64,000 bases of DNA from Epiperipatus broadwayi (GCA_028023455.1 JAQFVV010000064.1:1583825-1647824), one strand, 5' to 3'. Counted from the stretch's first letter, positions 26,154-39,179 are shown. Program-made: numbers and translations. Notes: a model not told the origin generated them from the sequence alone.

Positions 26154-27062
26154 TATTGGAGAAGCATCTGGTGATATTTTTAATTCATCAGAATATGTAT
26201 TACATGACAAATGGTAACCTAGAAAAAACTATTTTCCAACAGGTAATCTAATCTTCATTTGATACTCTTTACTATAAATATTAATAATACTAAAGATATG
26301 GTGGAATCAATTTATGATTGTTTGTTTTCAGAGTGGTTTTAATAAGATTTTTGACCACATGATTGTGCTTAACAAATGTACTCAGTGCAGAAAGTGGGTT
26401 GTTGGTTTTTTTGATCAGTTTGGCAAAAGTTAAGGGGGATTTAGATATAAAGGCCATAAAGTTGACAAAGACTATGTTGTGGAAAGAGCAGGGTAGAGAA
26501 GAAATTGGGAAAACATAGAATGGGGAATGGAATGAGAAGATAAAGTGGCTCTCAAGTTTCTCTGAGCATAGTGTTTGAGAGATTCCTGACTCTGTATAAG
26601 GAAAAGTCACATTGCATTGCTGTTCTATTGGAAATATCTCTAGCTCCCACCTGACATTTACTAATTATTAAAGTTTTTGTTAGATGGATAAATATAGTAG
26701 GATCGGAAAAAATTATTAATAGATGGCAAAATGTGTATGCAAGGATTATATGATGTTTTGTAGGTCTGTGAATTATTGTGAATGTTGTCACCAGGATAAC
26801 TATGACATATAGCTCAGACGTTATATAAATCTTTACATGCATACATGTTATCCCTCACTTGAGTGTACTTTAAATACTTTGCTTCTATATTTAAATCAAA
26901 ATATAAACATAAATAAATGGCAGCTTGTACTACTGAAATCGATATCAATGTGATTGGTTTAGTACAAATTAATTTGAAAACAATATATTTACCCAAAGAA
27001 GGGTAAACTTCTCACTCAGAGTGGGATTAAAAGAGTAATTCATATTATTTGTATTGTTTTCA

Positions 27063-27182
27063 TCATCAGATTTTCAATGATATGGATGGCTGAATTGGAG
27101 ATTGGAGTGGATTTGAAGCCGGTCCATTAAAGTATGGAGATTTCCTATCTTAATATAAACTGAGCACTGATTATATATATGA
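27063..27182. repeat. Hairpin family B fragment (B2) fused to a family A half
   Basis: It carries the B-family right-arm landmarks ATATGGATGGCTGAATTGGA, TTAAAGTATGGAGAT.TCCTATCTT and TATAAACTGAGCACTGATTA. It then passes without spacer into family A sequence at about 27182. Confidence 0.75.
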
Positions 27183-27357
27183 CTGGAGATATTGGATGAG
27201 TAGGCACTAGATGGGGATTTTATGCACAAGCCTTCTGGCACCGATTGATTACTCTGGCTTGTACTGAGTGGCAATACGTATAGAGAGTTTTGACTGTTTT
27301 AATAACAGTTAAGAGCAAGCATAAGAAATAGTGGGCATGTGATGTTTATTGGCTTAA
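27183..27357. repeat. Hairpin family A, right-half copy (A5)
   Basis: GGAGATATTGGATGAGTAGG, GGGATTTTATGCACAAGCCT and GAGAGTTTTG are followed by the complement of the family's asymmetric outer end (CATGTGATGTTTATTGGCTT). The left arm is absent. Confidence 0.75.
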
Positions 27358-30300
27358 CAATAAGACTTCCTGTCATTTTATCATGTAGGAGCTATTTAAT
27401 ACAAACGTTGATAGCCAACTAATTTTAAACAGAGTCGTAGAATTTTTTACATTAATTAAGTCATATGTTGTTCCTGACATGTTTTTTGATTTGCCTTGCA
27501 GCCATAAAAACATATCCATATTGTTTCTTGATTTTTTTCAAACTCACATTATATCTTAATAACTAACTAGCTATTCATCTATGATTAGAAGCAACCTATT
27601 CAAAAAAATTCTTGAAAGATTTTGCTGTAGAGGATAATAATATTCTTTGATAATTGTTGCAATTTTATCTATTCCTCATTCTTAATATCAGGTGGCACAA
27701 TTTCTTAAGTCTTATATTTCTAAAAAAAAAATCACAATATTTTTGAAGATCACTATCATGCTAAAATTTATCCAGATATACTATCAGTAATTGCAGTCTT
27801 TGCATTTTGAAAATCACATAGAGTTGTTTTGATTTCACTAAGCTGGACATCTTTGTACACGTATAAAATACATATATGATAACTACGATAACTCAATATA
27901 CATGATGATAAAGAAGTGGTAAAAGATTTTGATCATAATTAAGAAACCATAGGTTCCAAAGTTAAAAATAAAATGTATATCATGGATGTATGACAGTTTA
28001 AAAAGTGAAAGAAGTAAGCACAAAAAGCTTGTGTTTGCCTAAGTTTAAACTTTAAATGTGAAAAAAAAAAGGTGAACAAAAAAAGAATGTGAAGCATGAA
28101 AATAATTGAACAGTCCATTAAGGAAGTTTGTACTCCCATGATTCATCTATGAATTTAAAATTGTAGCTGCTATTATACATGTTCTTTTTCCTTTGTAATT
28201 AAAATGCTGGTCCTGTCCATTACAAAATATATTGTAACAGTCTAGGAAGGGTTGTGTTTAAACAATAATGTTTATTGCAGTCTAAGAATCATAAATCATC
28301 ATCACCATAAAACTAGTAAGTGGAACACATGTGTGGGCTTTAAAGATGATTCCTACTTTAGTACCAACTACCTAACCCAATATAGGTTCACACAATGTAG
28401 ATGCTCTATTTATATTTTAGCCTGGTGTTGTTTCTTTTTTTCATGGAATGATTTCACCTCCATCTCAGTTTCCTTTAAATTAGTAAATTCCACAAAAAAA
28501 TATAAAACAAAATAATTTATTGCTAGTTTAGTATTGAATACATAAATTAAAATTTAACTAGCACATTTATAATACCTTTATAGAAACAAAGTTTATCTTT
28601 TTTAACATAGCTCTCCAATACCAATATATTTACTATCTCTTTATATTTGAATGGATTTAGTTTTATTTTGGATTCACTACTTACAAACCTATATATTTTA
28701 TTTAAAGGTATGTGTGCTGACAATACATGGCATATATCAACATCCATCCATGCAGAACCATATTAATATATCTTATTAAGTATTTTAAACGTAAACATTC
28801 TATTCTAGACAAGTATGGAAACTTTTTTGTAGCTAATAATAATTTATTATAATTAGACAGCAAATAATAGACTAGAATGTTAATAATGCACAGTAATTGG
28901 ATCACCATAGATGAACGCATCCTATCTATTTCAAACAAACCTGTTCAAATAAATATTTTATTCCAGATAAAAAATCTATTCAGAAACCCATAACTTCAAA
29001 CTATTAGTTATATCTTTAATATAATTCAACTTTGAACATTATCCACATATTTTATGCTCAACTTTAAATAATATTTGACATATGTATTCACATAAATAAT
29101 TATATCAAAACTCTCATTGATTCAACATGATTATCTCTATTATTTAATTCCAAAAAACTTCTTAGCTAAGCAGTATAAAACAAATCGTTTAATATCCAGT
29201 CTCATTATATCTTAACAAATATCAATCTCATAATACCCAGAATGAATGCATACTCAAACACAGGCTTATTTAAATTCCACAATAAAAATAAAATTTCATC
29301 ATTAGATATTGATTTGCACAGGATACGTACACACAAACATTTAAAACTTGTTTGGGCAACCTCCAGATTAATACCTTAAGTTATTTCTTTATCATTTTTT
29401 AACATCAAATATCAAGCATTTTAAATGACAATTTTAAATTACATAGTTATGATCTTTTAACATATATATATATACTTCAATATAAAAATATAAACAAATA
29501 TGAAATATATATATATATATTCAGATCAGATTGTTTAAGAAAGGCTAACTTTTCTTTTTCTTTTCATAATGAGAGCGAGAGGAATTTTGTTCCTCTCTAT
29601 AGTAAAGCACACCCAAACTTTCTTTTCTTTCAAAATTATTGAAACAAAATCTTTATATAAAAGACATAATATAAAGCAATTATATAAATACATATATTTA
29701 TAGGCATAATAAATTGGCGGAAATGTTTCAGACATTGGCTAAAGAAAAAGGTTTAGTACATGTATTTATTTTTACTAAACGTAGCTGAGTGCGCTTTTGG
29801 CTTAGGAAATCAGGTTGATAGCACTTGCGGGTTAGCCGGGTATGCTTCAGTATTTATTGATAAAGTATTAATTATTTAAATTAGCTATTTAAGTATTCCA
29901 CTTGCTTGAGAGTTGGATACTGTTTTCCTTTATGTTAGTGATGATTATTGTTAGGAAATAACACACCTCTTTCACTTTTCTTTTTCTGTCATCTTACTCC
30001 ATGTATACAATCTTGATGTTCATTGCGTCAAAAGGGTGGCCAAATGTTTTTTCACGCTCCCCAAAAAAACTGATTTATATTCAGAGTTATTTTTTGCTCT
30101 CTTGTTCTAAGAAAACAATTTTAAAATAATATTTTTGCTTAATTATTATTTATTTAAAAGGTTTTATATAATTCAAAATAAGTATAAATATATTTCAGGA
30201 TAGCACATTTACATGACCATGTAGTTGGTTTGCTAGTTTTTCTGACGATTATTCTGTTTTTTTCTTTAAATTATGTTCATTTTCACATTTTATTGTAATC

Positions 30301-31139
30301 ATCATAAGAAATTTTTAACCAATTATTTTCTTGAAGCTATATTTTGATATAGTGTTCATTTGGTGGAAATTTATTTCCCATTCAGAAATTTAGATACAGC
30401 TCTGGTATTTGGAATTTACCTGTCATTCTTATCATGACATTTTGGGGAAATCAGAGCTTTTCTTTTCTATGTAAAATAGATTACTATTAGAATAAACTTT
30501 TCCCTTTATCTTTAAAAAAATTGATATACCTTCTGGAAATTACACATAGCACAGCATCACGTCTTTCAAAGCTAGATCTCTACTGAACATTTTGCTTGTT
30601 TAAACATTACTTATACTGGTTTGATCACATGATCTCCTTATTTAGATTTTTCTAAGAATTTTATTATTTATGGGGATTAACTTGTATTTTTATTAATTAG
30701 TCTAATTATACCATAAATACAAATATGTATAGAAACGTGTTTTTAATTATACAAATATGTATAGAAACGTGTTTTTAATTAATCCAACAAATGTCATAAA
30801 AAATCTTTTTCATTTAATTCTGTCCAATTATATATAAAATTAATATTTAATTAGAACATATTTTTTCTTTAATATCAGGGTCAGTTTACTAACTTTTTGA
30901 TATAAATACTTTATATTTTTCCTCTTTTAATAATAATATTCTATAAAAGAACTTTTTTATTTAAAAGTTTTCTACATTAAAAAACTAATTATAGTGATTA
31001 ACATTTTAATCAGTTTAAAACTATCATCTCACTTAGCCTTCAAATAATGGACTTATCCAGATTTCATCTTACCTTGATCAAATTGAGCATTTATCATCAT
31101 GGACCAATGTATATATAATATGTCCAATGGAAGAACAGA
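27358..31139. other. No recognised gene in 3.8 kb
   Basis: AT-rich, with small TA runs (29463-29474, 29508-29520) and a 32-bp tandem pair at 30719-30780. The open frames are short and low-complexity. Confidence 0.4.
30719..30780. repeat. 32-bp tandem duplication
   Basis: ACAAATATGTATAGAAACGT plus GTTTTTAATT occurs twice back to back without mismatch over about 30 bp. Confidence 0.85.
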
Positions 31140-31149
31140 TCAATAATAG

Positions 31150-31580
31150 GTCCTGATGTTCATTGAATGCAATTGCTCGCATCAAGGATAAGGATCTGGC
31201 CATAAATACAATCCATTTTGGAGATATGTCAGACAATTGTCAAAGATTTAGTCTGCTGGTTGTTCACTATGTGGTTAACACAGTGAGGCAAGTCCATTTT
31301 CAAGACAGGAAGCAGCTAGAACCTAAATCAGTCATGAGGTCAGTACCTATTGATGAGACAGGCTGTCACATACTAAAAGTGCTATGTAAACTTATAGAGA
31401 CACCTAAAGTCCTTAGGATCTATAGTTGCAAGGCAACTATAATCTAAATCTGACTATTGGTACCAAACTGAGGTATAACCATACAAATATTGTAAATATA
31501 TAATTTATTTTTGTTTCATTAATAAATATATATGTTAACATATGTCTGCTGGCCTGTGTTTATATTAATCTCACACAAAT
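31150..31580 (+). mobile_element. Candidate 5' LTR / leader of gypsy element G1
   Basis: This lies upstream of the gag relic. It contains AATAAATATATATG (31520-31534) as a possible polyadenylation signal and ends around CTCACACAAATATAATGG followed by ATTTGGCAATATTATGG, a layout like an LTR end followed by a TGGCGA-type leader. The boundaries are guesses and no second LTR was found. The 94-codon frame at 31163-31447 has no recognised domain. Confidence 0.3.
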
Positions 31581-31837
31581 ATAATGGATTTGGCAATATT
31601 ATGGCAGGATATGGATAGCTAATATTATTAGTGCATCAATAAAAAATGCAAGTGCATATTCATTAACAATAAAGGCAGATTCTTTTTCTCATGGGTTATT
31701 TAGATCTGTGAAATTAAAAAATTTGACAGCGAACATTGTTATTATATCAATAGAAACAAGAAAAATCAAATGCAAAAGGTTACTCATTAATTAAATAGGA
31801 GTATTTTTTTCCTCACAGCAGTAAGAAAAAAATCCAA

Positions 31838-32500
31838 ATGGCTAATCTGGTATATCCAGAAAATAGGACAACTTATAAGGATCGAGTGGTTTTCTTTATG
31901 CAAGCTAATTAAATCAAAAAACCTGACTTGAAATTATCCACACTAGTCTCAGTCAAGAGATCTCAGACATACAAGATTCTTCAAGCACAGATCACCCCCC
32001 CCATGCTTCCTGTTGATTTTGAATTTCAGAAAGCATTATCATTACTGACAAAAAACTCCTGCCTAAAATCCTTAATGGTAAGGCAGAAATATCATTTTAA
32101 TCTCCGTATGCAAGGTAAAGGGGAGAAAGCTAGAAAGTTGGCTGTTAAAATCAAAAAGTTAAACATAAAATGTGATTTAAAAAATTTTTTCAATGAAGCT
32201 CTGAGAAACAATTTTATTTGTGGGATGAAATGCCACAATCTTAGAATTAAGCTGTTAATGGACACTGATATGACGGTTGATTCAGCTGTCTCTCAAGAGA
32301 TTCTAGTGGAGTTATTATTGAGTCAAGCAAGTCTATTAAAAATGGACTATATCATTAAAATTGTTTATCAGAAAACAGGTTCAAACAACTACCCAGCTGA
32401 CAATTAAAAAATTGTTTGAATAAATTGGTAACAATGTGTGAAGAAGTTTATTATATATGTAATGAATCAAAACATGCACAACTAAATTTCCACATGGGTG
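31838..32500 (+). pseudogene. Gypsy element G1: gag relic
   Basis: From ATG 31838 the frame runs to 32407 with one in-frame stop (TAA, 31910-31912). It follows the capsid pattern of invertebrate Ty3/gypsy (mag-like) Gag: YKDRVVFFMQAN, then KLSTLVSVKRSQTYKILQ (usual VLLS.IG..TY.LL), YHFNLRMQGKGEKARKLA (usual F.FH.R.Q..GES), and EALRNNFICGM (usual LRDRFVCGL). After 32407 a further piece, YYICNESKHAQ, may be a broken CCHC zinc knuckle. An intact Gag would form the element's particle shell. Sequence then changes abruptly to RTE-2 at about 32500, so no pol is seen. Confidence 0.75.
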
Positions 32501-32508
32501 TACAGCAG

Positions 32509-34330
32509 CTGACAAAAGTTTTGGAGATATGGAGACACCCTGTCATATACGTTTCTCAATGTTAACTTTCCTAGTATCATTATGTAATGTAATTGTTGAT
32601 GTTGCATTTTTATAAATATTCTTCAGAATATGACAATATCCAATACTTTAATCATTGAACAAAGGCTTATAGAATAAAATGCCTTTTCATAATCTACAAA
32701 TTCAAAGCATAATGGCAATTCATATTCACTGGTCCATTTTATAACTTCTCTCAGTACTTGGATATTATATACTATAATTAAACCACTTTTAAATCCAGAT
32801 TGTTCTCTTGGTTGGTTGAAATTCTATGTTCTCTGTAGATAAGTTGTAATTATCTTGGTAAAAATTTTGTATAAAACTGATAAAAGGCTGATTGGTCTGT
32901 AATTTGTAATATCTTCTTTATCAACTTTTAAAAATATTAATACTGCATTCTTCCAATCATCTGGTATGTCTTTATCAATAGACATTTTGTATATAACCAT
33001 GTCATTTTTTTTTCTTTACCTGCTTCTTTTATATATCAATTATAATTTCATCATTACCTGAAGCTTTTCCGTCCTTCATAAATTTAGTTGCATATCTCAC
33101 TTCTTCATTTAAAATTCTGGGCAATTCAGAAGATGTAATAGATGTAGGAGGTAGTTGTTCTTTATTACTATATAATTTTTGATAGAACTCTTCTATTCAT
33201 TTCATGATGCCATCTTTCTTTTTAGTAATAGTTCTATCTTTTTTTCTTATTGCAGATATGTTTCCAACCAATACCAAAATGTTATTTTACACTATTGAGA
33301 CTTATTTTCTTCTACAGCTTTCCTTACTAGTTCCAATTATACTTTCTTATATCATTATCAACTTTTTTTCCACATTTTTTTTACAAAATTTGAGATATTT
33401 AATCCTTTTTAATGCATCATTTTTATATATCGTCATATTCCTTTTTTTCTTCATAAATTCTCTTGTTTCAGTAGAAATTTTATTGGACATTTGCTGTTTT
33501 TTTCTACTAGCTATCTTTGTTGCAGTTTTTTAAAATGTTTATCTGTTATTTTCTTATTAATTTCATTCAAATCAGAATCATGTTCAAAATCTACTAATAT
33601 TTGAAAATGATTTACAAGTTCTAATTTAAATTCATTAAAGTAGCTATCTTTGTTGCAGTTTTTTAAAATGTTTATCTGTTATTTTCTTATTAATTTCATT
33701 CAAATCAGAATCATGTTCAAAATCTACTAATATTTGAAAATGATTTACAAGTTCTAATTTAAATTCATTAAAATGTTTTTGAAGATTAAGAATGCCAACT
33801 GTAAATCCTGTTTTTCTTAATAACTTTTGTCTCTCTAGTTTTGCATTAACACGTTTCATACATCTTACTAATCGCTGATCACTTTCTGTGTTGAATTTAT
33901 TAAGGACATTACAATCTTGACATATGTATTTTATGTTAGTCAAAATATAATCCAATTCTGTTCTATCTTTATTTGGATGCTTCCATGTCCTATTCCTTTT
34001 AACATTTTTCTAAAAAAAAAAAAGAATTTGTAATATTTTTTTTTTTCTGAAAACTTCATAAGTCTATGTCCTCTCTCATTTCTGTTTTCATAACCAAATT
34101 TATCTACAGCACTTTCATCTTTTTTTTTTTTATCAATTCTAGCATTAAAGTCTCTCATAACAATTTAAAAATGTTTAGTCTGATCAAAAGCCATTTGCCC
34201 ATCCAAATAAAAATATTTTACTATTTCATCACTATTAGAACTTGTTTAAGGAGGTTTATTTAGACTTCTGTGTATCTATAATCTCAATCTCTCTAGTCAT
34301 ATTACGATCTTTACTGTCTATATAAATATA
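32509..34330 (-). pseudogene. RTE-2: decayed RTE-type retrotransposon, minus strand, lacking its 3' part
   Basis: Going down the minus strand: the endonuclease motif VMRDFNARID at about 34165-34130 (usual VMGDFNAR.G), NERGHRLMKF, then DYILTNIKYICQDC near 33955, then a linker to about 33530. RT lead-in KDGKASGNDEI near 33070, [13 protein letters not shown] near 32960, [19 protein letters not shown] by splicing frames near 32890-32850, and the RT core FEFVDYEKAFYSI near 32690. It stops at SISPKL.SAA near 32510, in mid RT. A 133-bp tandem duplication (33508-33773) sits in the linker. Several frameshifts are present. It shares architecture with RTE-1. Loss of the 3' side is not what target-primed insertion gives, so a later rearrangement with the gypsy relic is likely. 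Confidence 0.85.
33508..33773. repeat. 133-bp tandem duplication inside RTE-2
   Basis: 33508-33640 is repeated almost exactly at 33641-33773, both starting TAGCTATCTTTGTTGCAG. One copy is surplus to the RTE reading and adds to the frame disruption. Confidence 0.95.
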
Positions 34331-35932
34331 TTGGACCATAAATAAAGGTGGGATTCCACCTTTATCAGTAAAAAGAGGTTACCTTGACAATAGGATGAGA
34401 TTGTTGCTGATATGTTTATTTCTCTTTTTAACTTATTATATGTGCACATACACTACTATGTTATTGTATGCCACGAGGCACATAACCATCTCAGTATATT
34501 ATAATGGTAGGAGTGAGAAAGAGCAGATGATCTTCATTCAGTGTTGACTTTACTATTAAAAATAAAATAAAAATAGATTGTGGAAAACATCTTGAAGAGA
34601 TTTTCAGTAATAGAAAAAAATTTCACAGTCAGAAAATATATAGCAGATTACCTCAGGTTTTTTAAAATACTATAATCTTCAGTCATAGAAAAGTCCTCTA
34701 CAAAGGTAAACAACTAAACAATGAGGATTGCCAATTCCTCTACAAGCTTTATGATAAATGCTTAGCCAGCACTTAAAATATCTCTGTCAGGAACCCCTCC
34801 CCAACACCCTGACCATGGTTTTAGGCTTGGCACTCCTCAGAGAGGTGTCAGGGTAGGTTCAGACACTAGATCTAAAAATACCAACCCAAAGCCAAGCACT
34901 TATCTAAAAGTTATCTATTAAGTGGAAAATCTGAAATTTTCAGACATCTACATGTCTTCAAACCAGATATCCAACTAAAATAGCTTAAGAGATAGGGTCA
35001 TGTGATATATGACTCTTATTTTGACTAAACAACTAATGTTCCATAAATTCTCACTAATCATGTTAAAGATTAGAATGTCCTTGAGAACATTATAAATATG
35101 AGGGTGTTTGTAATTTATCCCTGATGTCAGGATATTTTCAAATTTGAAATTGCAATGAGGGGATTAAAATATATACTTTTAAGATATAAAAAAAATCACA
35201 AACACTATTAAAATAATAAAGAACAAATAAATAGATCACTAAAGTGAAACTTATTAATATATACATATTTACTGAGTCATTTTTTCCTTTTATTGTTTCA
35301 AACATGTATACAGGTAAATTGATTCATTGCAAAAGATTAAAAGTTTTATCTTTGAAGTTTTGTTTAGAAAATAACATGTTGAATAATAAAGATTTAGATT
35401 AATGATATTCTACCTATATATATATATTTTACCAATAGCAAGAAAATAGCCAAAAACAAACTTGTAAACGGTCTCAGCCTGTTTTTTTTTTTTTTTGGTA
35501 AATTAACTTATTAAAATTAGTAGTAATGATTGGGAAAAAAAACTTAATAGAGTCTTCATAACACAGAAATTTTTCATGATTTTTTTGCTTTGTTTAAACT
35601 TTCCATATGCATCTCACATTTCCTGCGTAGGAGGAAGTCGCAATTGGCCTTGAATTGTAGCTGTCATCATGTTCTATAATATCATTCTTTAAAACATGGA
35701 TCGTATTTACATCTTGTGACATTTTTCCATTGACTACTTCCGGAAAGACACCAAATTTACGGTGTTTATGAATGATGCCGTTATTTTTAGTATAACTTTT
35801 TTGTTTCTGAATATTTTCACATAATTCTTTTTATGTATTGTTAGTTTCGTCATTATCTATCATATTTCTCCCATCATTATGTTTAGAGCGCTGTATTTTA
35901 TTATTGGACTTTGTTTGAAGACCTAACTTTCA
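34331..35932. other. No recognised gene
   Basis: AT-rich. A stretch at about 34785-34900 (TCAGGAACCCCTCCCC...GGCTTGGCACTCCTCAGAGA) faintly resembles family A interior but is too diverged to claim. Confidence 0.4.
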
Positions 35933-36306
35933 AAATCGCTTTTTAAACCACTAAACATCACATGATCACTATCTCATACTAGCACATAATTGTTATTAAA
36001 CAATTCAAAACAAAGCAAAACTCCATATAGTAGTGCCATCTTGTGCTAACAAGAGCAATCAATGGATGCCAGAAGGCTTGTGCATAAAATCTCTATCTAG
36101 TGCATACTCATCCAATATCCCCAAACTAGTTTCTGGCTTGTGGCTCACTGATGAAGGCCACAAGCCAGAAACTAGTCTGGGGATATTGGATGGGTAGGTA
36201 CTAGATAGGGATTTTATGCACAAGCCTTCTGGCATCCAATGATTGCTCTTGTTAGCAAAAGATGGCACTACTATATGGAAAATTTTGCTTTGTTTTAAAT
36301 CGCTTT
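35933..36306. mobile_element. Hairpin family A copy (A6) with 10-bp target duplication
   Basis: The element 35943-36296 begins TTAAACCACTAAACATCACA and ends GCTTTGTTTT, flanked by perfect AAATCGCTTT repeats (35933-35942, 36297-36306). The centre is deleted, so the arms meet at CTTGTGGCTCACTGATGAAG. Both arms retain CAATGGATGCCAGAAGG / CCTTCTGGCATCC. Confidence 0.88.
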
Positions 36307-37061
36307 ATCCTTTACTTTTATTTTTAATCCAATCTAAGTTTTTACACTTCTCTAGCATTTCTAAAAGTTTGTTGTTCACTAAATTCTTCCTAGCTGGTTG
36401 TTTACTATTATTATTTTTTACTATTATTTTAGACTTATCATCTAAGTTTGAAGTTGATTTTTGATTAATTTCATCTTTTTTAACTGGATTTGTTCTATTT
36501 TTACCGTAGGCAGGCATTTGTATAACATCTTGCCCGAATTATAAATGAACTTTTCTTACTAATTCTTAGCTTTCTTTGATAGAAAATCACTCTGAAATAA
36601 TAAAATTTGTACTTATAGATTTTATTAGCCACTTCTCTTTTCAAATAACTCAGTATGCACTGTGACAAAGCCTTTTTTAGGGAGACCAACTTAGCAGAGA
36701 ATTAGCTAAGATGGCAAACATTTCCATGATTAAAAAAGATACACGCACCAATCAAATTGAGTCATTGGAATTTAACAAATGTTCAAAAATATGTCAGAAG
36801 ACAATTATAATTGCCTTCACAATTTCACACATAAAAAATATTAATTTCTTAAAAAGGTAGGATGTGCAACACAATTGAAACAATAGAAAAGAAATTCATT
36901 ACATTTTTATATTAATAAAACCTTTTTATTTAGCTTTTGTCCCATCTAGTACTGTACAACTATTTTTAAAAAGTTAATAAACTGAAAAACTAGTCTCATG
37001 TTTAATTTGGTCAAAATTCTGATAAGAACCTCTCCCCACCCCAATTCATTAACAACACAAA

Positions 37062-38110
37062 ATTGTTGTGTACTGATAAATGAAGTACTACAGTCACGGT
37101 AAAGGTGAATCTGACAAGCAGAAATAAAATACTACACAAATAATAGACTTAAAATATACTGGATTTGAACACAGACTTTCAACACCCTTCAACTATCCAC
37201 ATTATCTTATATCACTGCTACACATCACCACACACATGTAAAAAAGATAAATAATCACCAACCAGCACTCATCAGTTGGTCCAGATCATCATCTCACACA
37301 CATAATAATTAATGCTCAGTTTATATTAAGATAACAAATCTTCATACTTTAATGGACAGGTTTCAATTTACTGCAACCTCCAACTCTTCAGCTATCCATA
37401 CCATTAAAAATCTGTCCATTGAAGTATGAAGATTTTCTATCTTAATATAAACTGAGCACTGATTATATATATGTGTGTGTGGGAGACGATGATCTGTACC
37501 AACTGATGAGTGTTGGTTCAGCATGAAATACATATTGGTGATTATTTATTTTTTCTATATGTGTGTGGTCATGTGTATCAGTGATATAAAATAGTGCAGA
37601 TAGTTGAAGGGTGCTTGAAAGTCTATGTTCAAATCTTGTATATTAACAATTAAGCTCCAGGTATATGAAGAATGTCTACTTTTCAAATATTACAAATAGA
37701 ATTAACTAAATACAATCTGATATTTATTAACACAGCAAGATAACAATGTATAAAAAGTCAAATAGATATTACAAAGCTAGTATTGAACTTATATATATGT
37801 AGCCATAAAACTTACAAAATAATAAGGCTGAAGTGACCTGCAAAATTTCCTTTATCCATTTTGACATCTTCACAGATGAAAAATTCACTTAGTACTCCAT
37901 CTTTTAATATACCGAAAACTTCACTCTTACAATTCATGTTTGTTTCACATTTGCAGCAACTTCCCTAGTGTGTGTGCATGTATTGGCTTTCCATCTTAAA
38001 ATGACATTTATTTTTTTCCAGATCCTTCTCAAGTAATTATTTTGCATACTAAGGAAATTTTACAGTCTGATTATCAATATAATTAATTATTATTTAATGG
38101 TAGTTCTTCA
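37062..38110 (-). repeat. Gypsy G2 LTR-like repeat (repeat C), copy 1, interrupted by hairpin B3
   Basis: It matches 46153-46720 in order: TGTACTGATAA near its left edge, AGCAGAAATAAAATA, ATATTACAAAGCTAG, ATGTAGCCATA.AACTTACAA, TTACAATTCATG, and AATTAATTATTATTTAATGGTA at its right edge. It lies immediately downstream, on the minus strand, of the gypsy integrase at 38300-39110. The other copy lies immediately upstream of a gag, which is what a 3' and a 5' LTR would do. TG/CA ends and target duplication are not established. B3 (37160-37636) is inserted within it. Confidence 0.55.
37160..37636. repeat. Hairpin family B, complete copy (B3)
   Basis: The ends GGATTTGAACACAGACTTTC and GAAAGTCTATGTTCAAATC are complementary, and so are the interior landmarks: CAGCACTCATCAGTTGG / CCAACTGATGAGTGTTGG, GCTCAGTTTATATTAAGATA / TATCTTAATATAAACTGAGC, and TTCATACTTTAATGGACAG / CTGTCCATTGAAGTATGAA. 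The centre is near 37395. The terminal GTTCAAATC recalls a tRNA B box, suggesting a SINE-derived arm. Confidence 0.85.
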
Positions 38111-38299
38111 ATTATTTATTGAATATGAATATTTTCTATCAATTGGAAATATCAAGAGACAAACTTATATATATATTAATTAGTCCAAAAAACATATTAC
38201 TTAAGTTTAACATTATTCCAACTCGATAACAATATTATTTTTCTTTAATCCACACACAGCATAATTCCTCCACTTTAGAAATTAAGGGTTCTAAAGTCT

Positions 38300-39110
38300 A
38301 ATGTAGTCTTTTAAATAGTATGGATCTTTCCTATTTCTGTAAAACCTATGTAGCTGTAAATTATTTTTATTTATACTGTTCTTTTCTTCATTGTACTTGG
38401 CTTCTATTTCTATTATTTCATATTTTTTCAAGATTGTTTGGACTTCATGATACATCAGGTAAATTGTTTTTTGCTATCTCAATTTCTTTTCTAATTCACC
38501 TAACATGGTTTATGTTTTTAGTAATTCTTTCCATTTTAGTTTTGATGAGTACAATTTATCTGGATAGGTGTTCTTTAATTATATCCTTTAATCAATTTTT
38601 TCCAATAACATCTCTAATGCACACATTTTTTTCAAGAGTATAGTGATTTTCCACCTTGTAGCTTGATTCTAATTGAAAATTCTCTCCTGAGAAAATTAAC
38701 ATAAGCTTTCTACAAATTTTTCATCCAAATTTACCAATACTAATCAAAGACATATTAAGCTGACATACTTAAGGTTGTATTTCATGTTTCTTGAATATGT
38801 GTGGCCCCTTTTTAGTGCTTGTTTTAATATTTGCACTATCTTCTATAATATCATTTAACTGCAGATGGTATAAAGGTGTAAAGATGAGTCTAATCCACCA
38901 TTTTTTAAGAAATCCCCCAAAACTGTTGGATACAAACTAGTGTCATTATCTGATACCAATACCCTAGAAATCCCATGAAAAATGCATATTTATTTTAGGT
39001 TTCTTTATTGTTTTTTCTAAACTAGTGTTTTTCACAACTCGCAAAATGGTTCAGCATGGTCATTATAATCATGAGTCCAAGGTTTTGTGACCTGTAGTCA
39101 TGCTATATTT
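38300..39110 (-). pseudogene. Gypsy element G2: integrase core and C-terminal domain relic
   Basis: On the minus strand, HGISRVLVSDNDTS (about 38990-38950) matches the integrase core around its second catalytic aspartate (usual HG.P..LVSDNG..F). It is followed by FLKNGG and an IFTPLYHL-like stretch. Further on, near 38640-38500, pieces read as the C-terminal fold: FTLEKNVCIRDV, KDIIKEHLSR, then ITKNINHVR (usual F..GD.V.VR, W..G.I...LS, RRHINQIR). Stops and frameshifts make it non-functional. An intact integrase would insert element DNA into the genome. The N-terminal zinc-binding half is missing here and a matching piece occurs at 44830-45060. Confidence 0.7.
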
Positions 39111-39179
39111 CAAATAGTTTTTTGGAAGAGAAATTTACTAAATTTTACAAATTTATTTATGAATATAAAAGAAATAGGT

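Noticed and set aside
33204-33533. 109-codon hydrophobic frame resembling a multi-pass membrane protein
   Set aside because: It is the antisense of the RTE-2 linker. The U-rich antisense of lysine/asparagine codons looks hydrophobic.
36059-36268. Similar short peptides at 18562-18783, 27074-27274, 36059-36268 and 60799-60987 suggesting a small protein family
   Set aside because: All are the same frame across hairpin family A arms, with no shared start or stop and no frame conservation.
38320-38643. 107-codon hydrophobic plus-strand frame
   Set aside because: Antisense shadow of the gypsy integrase C-terminal relic on the minus strand.
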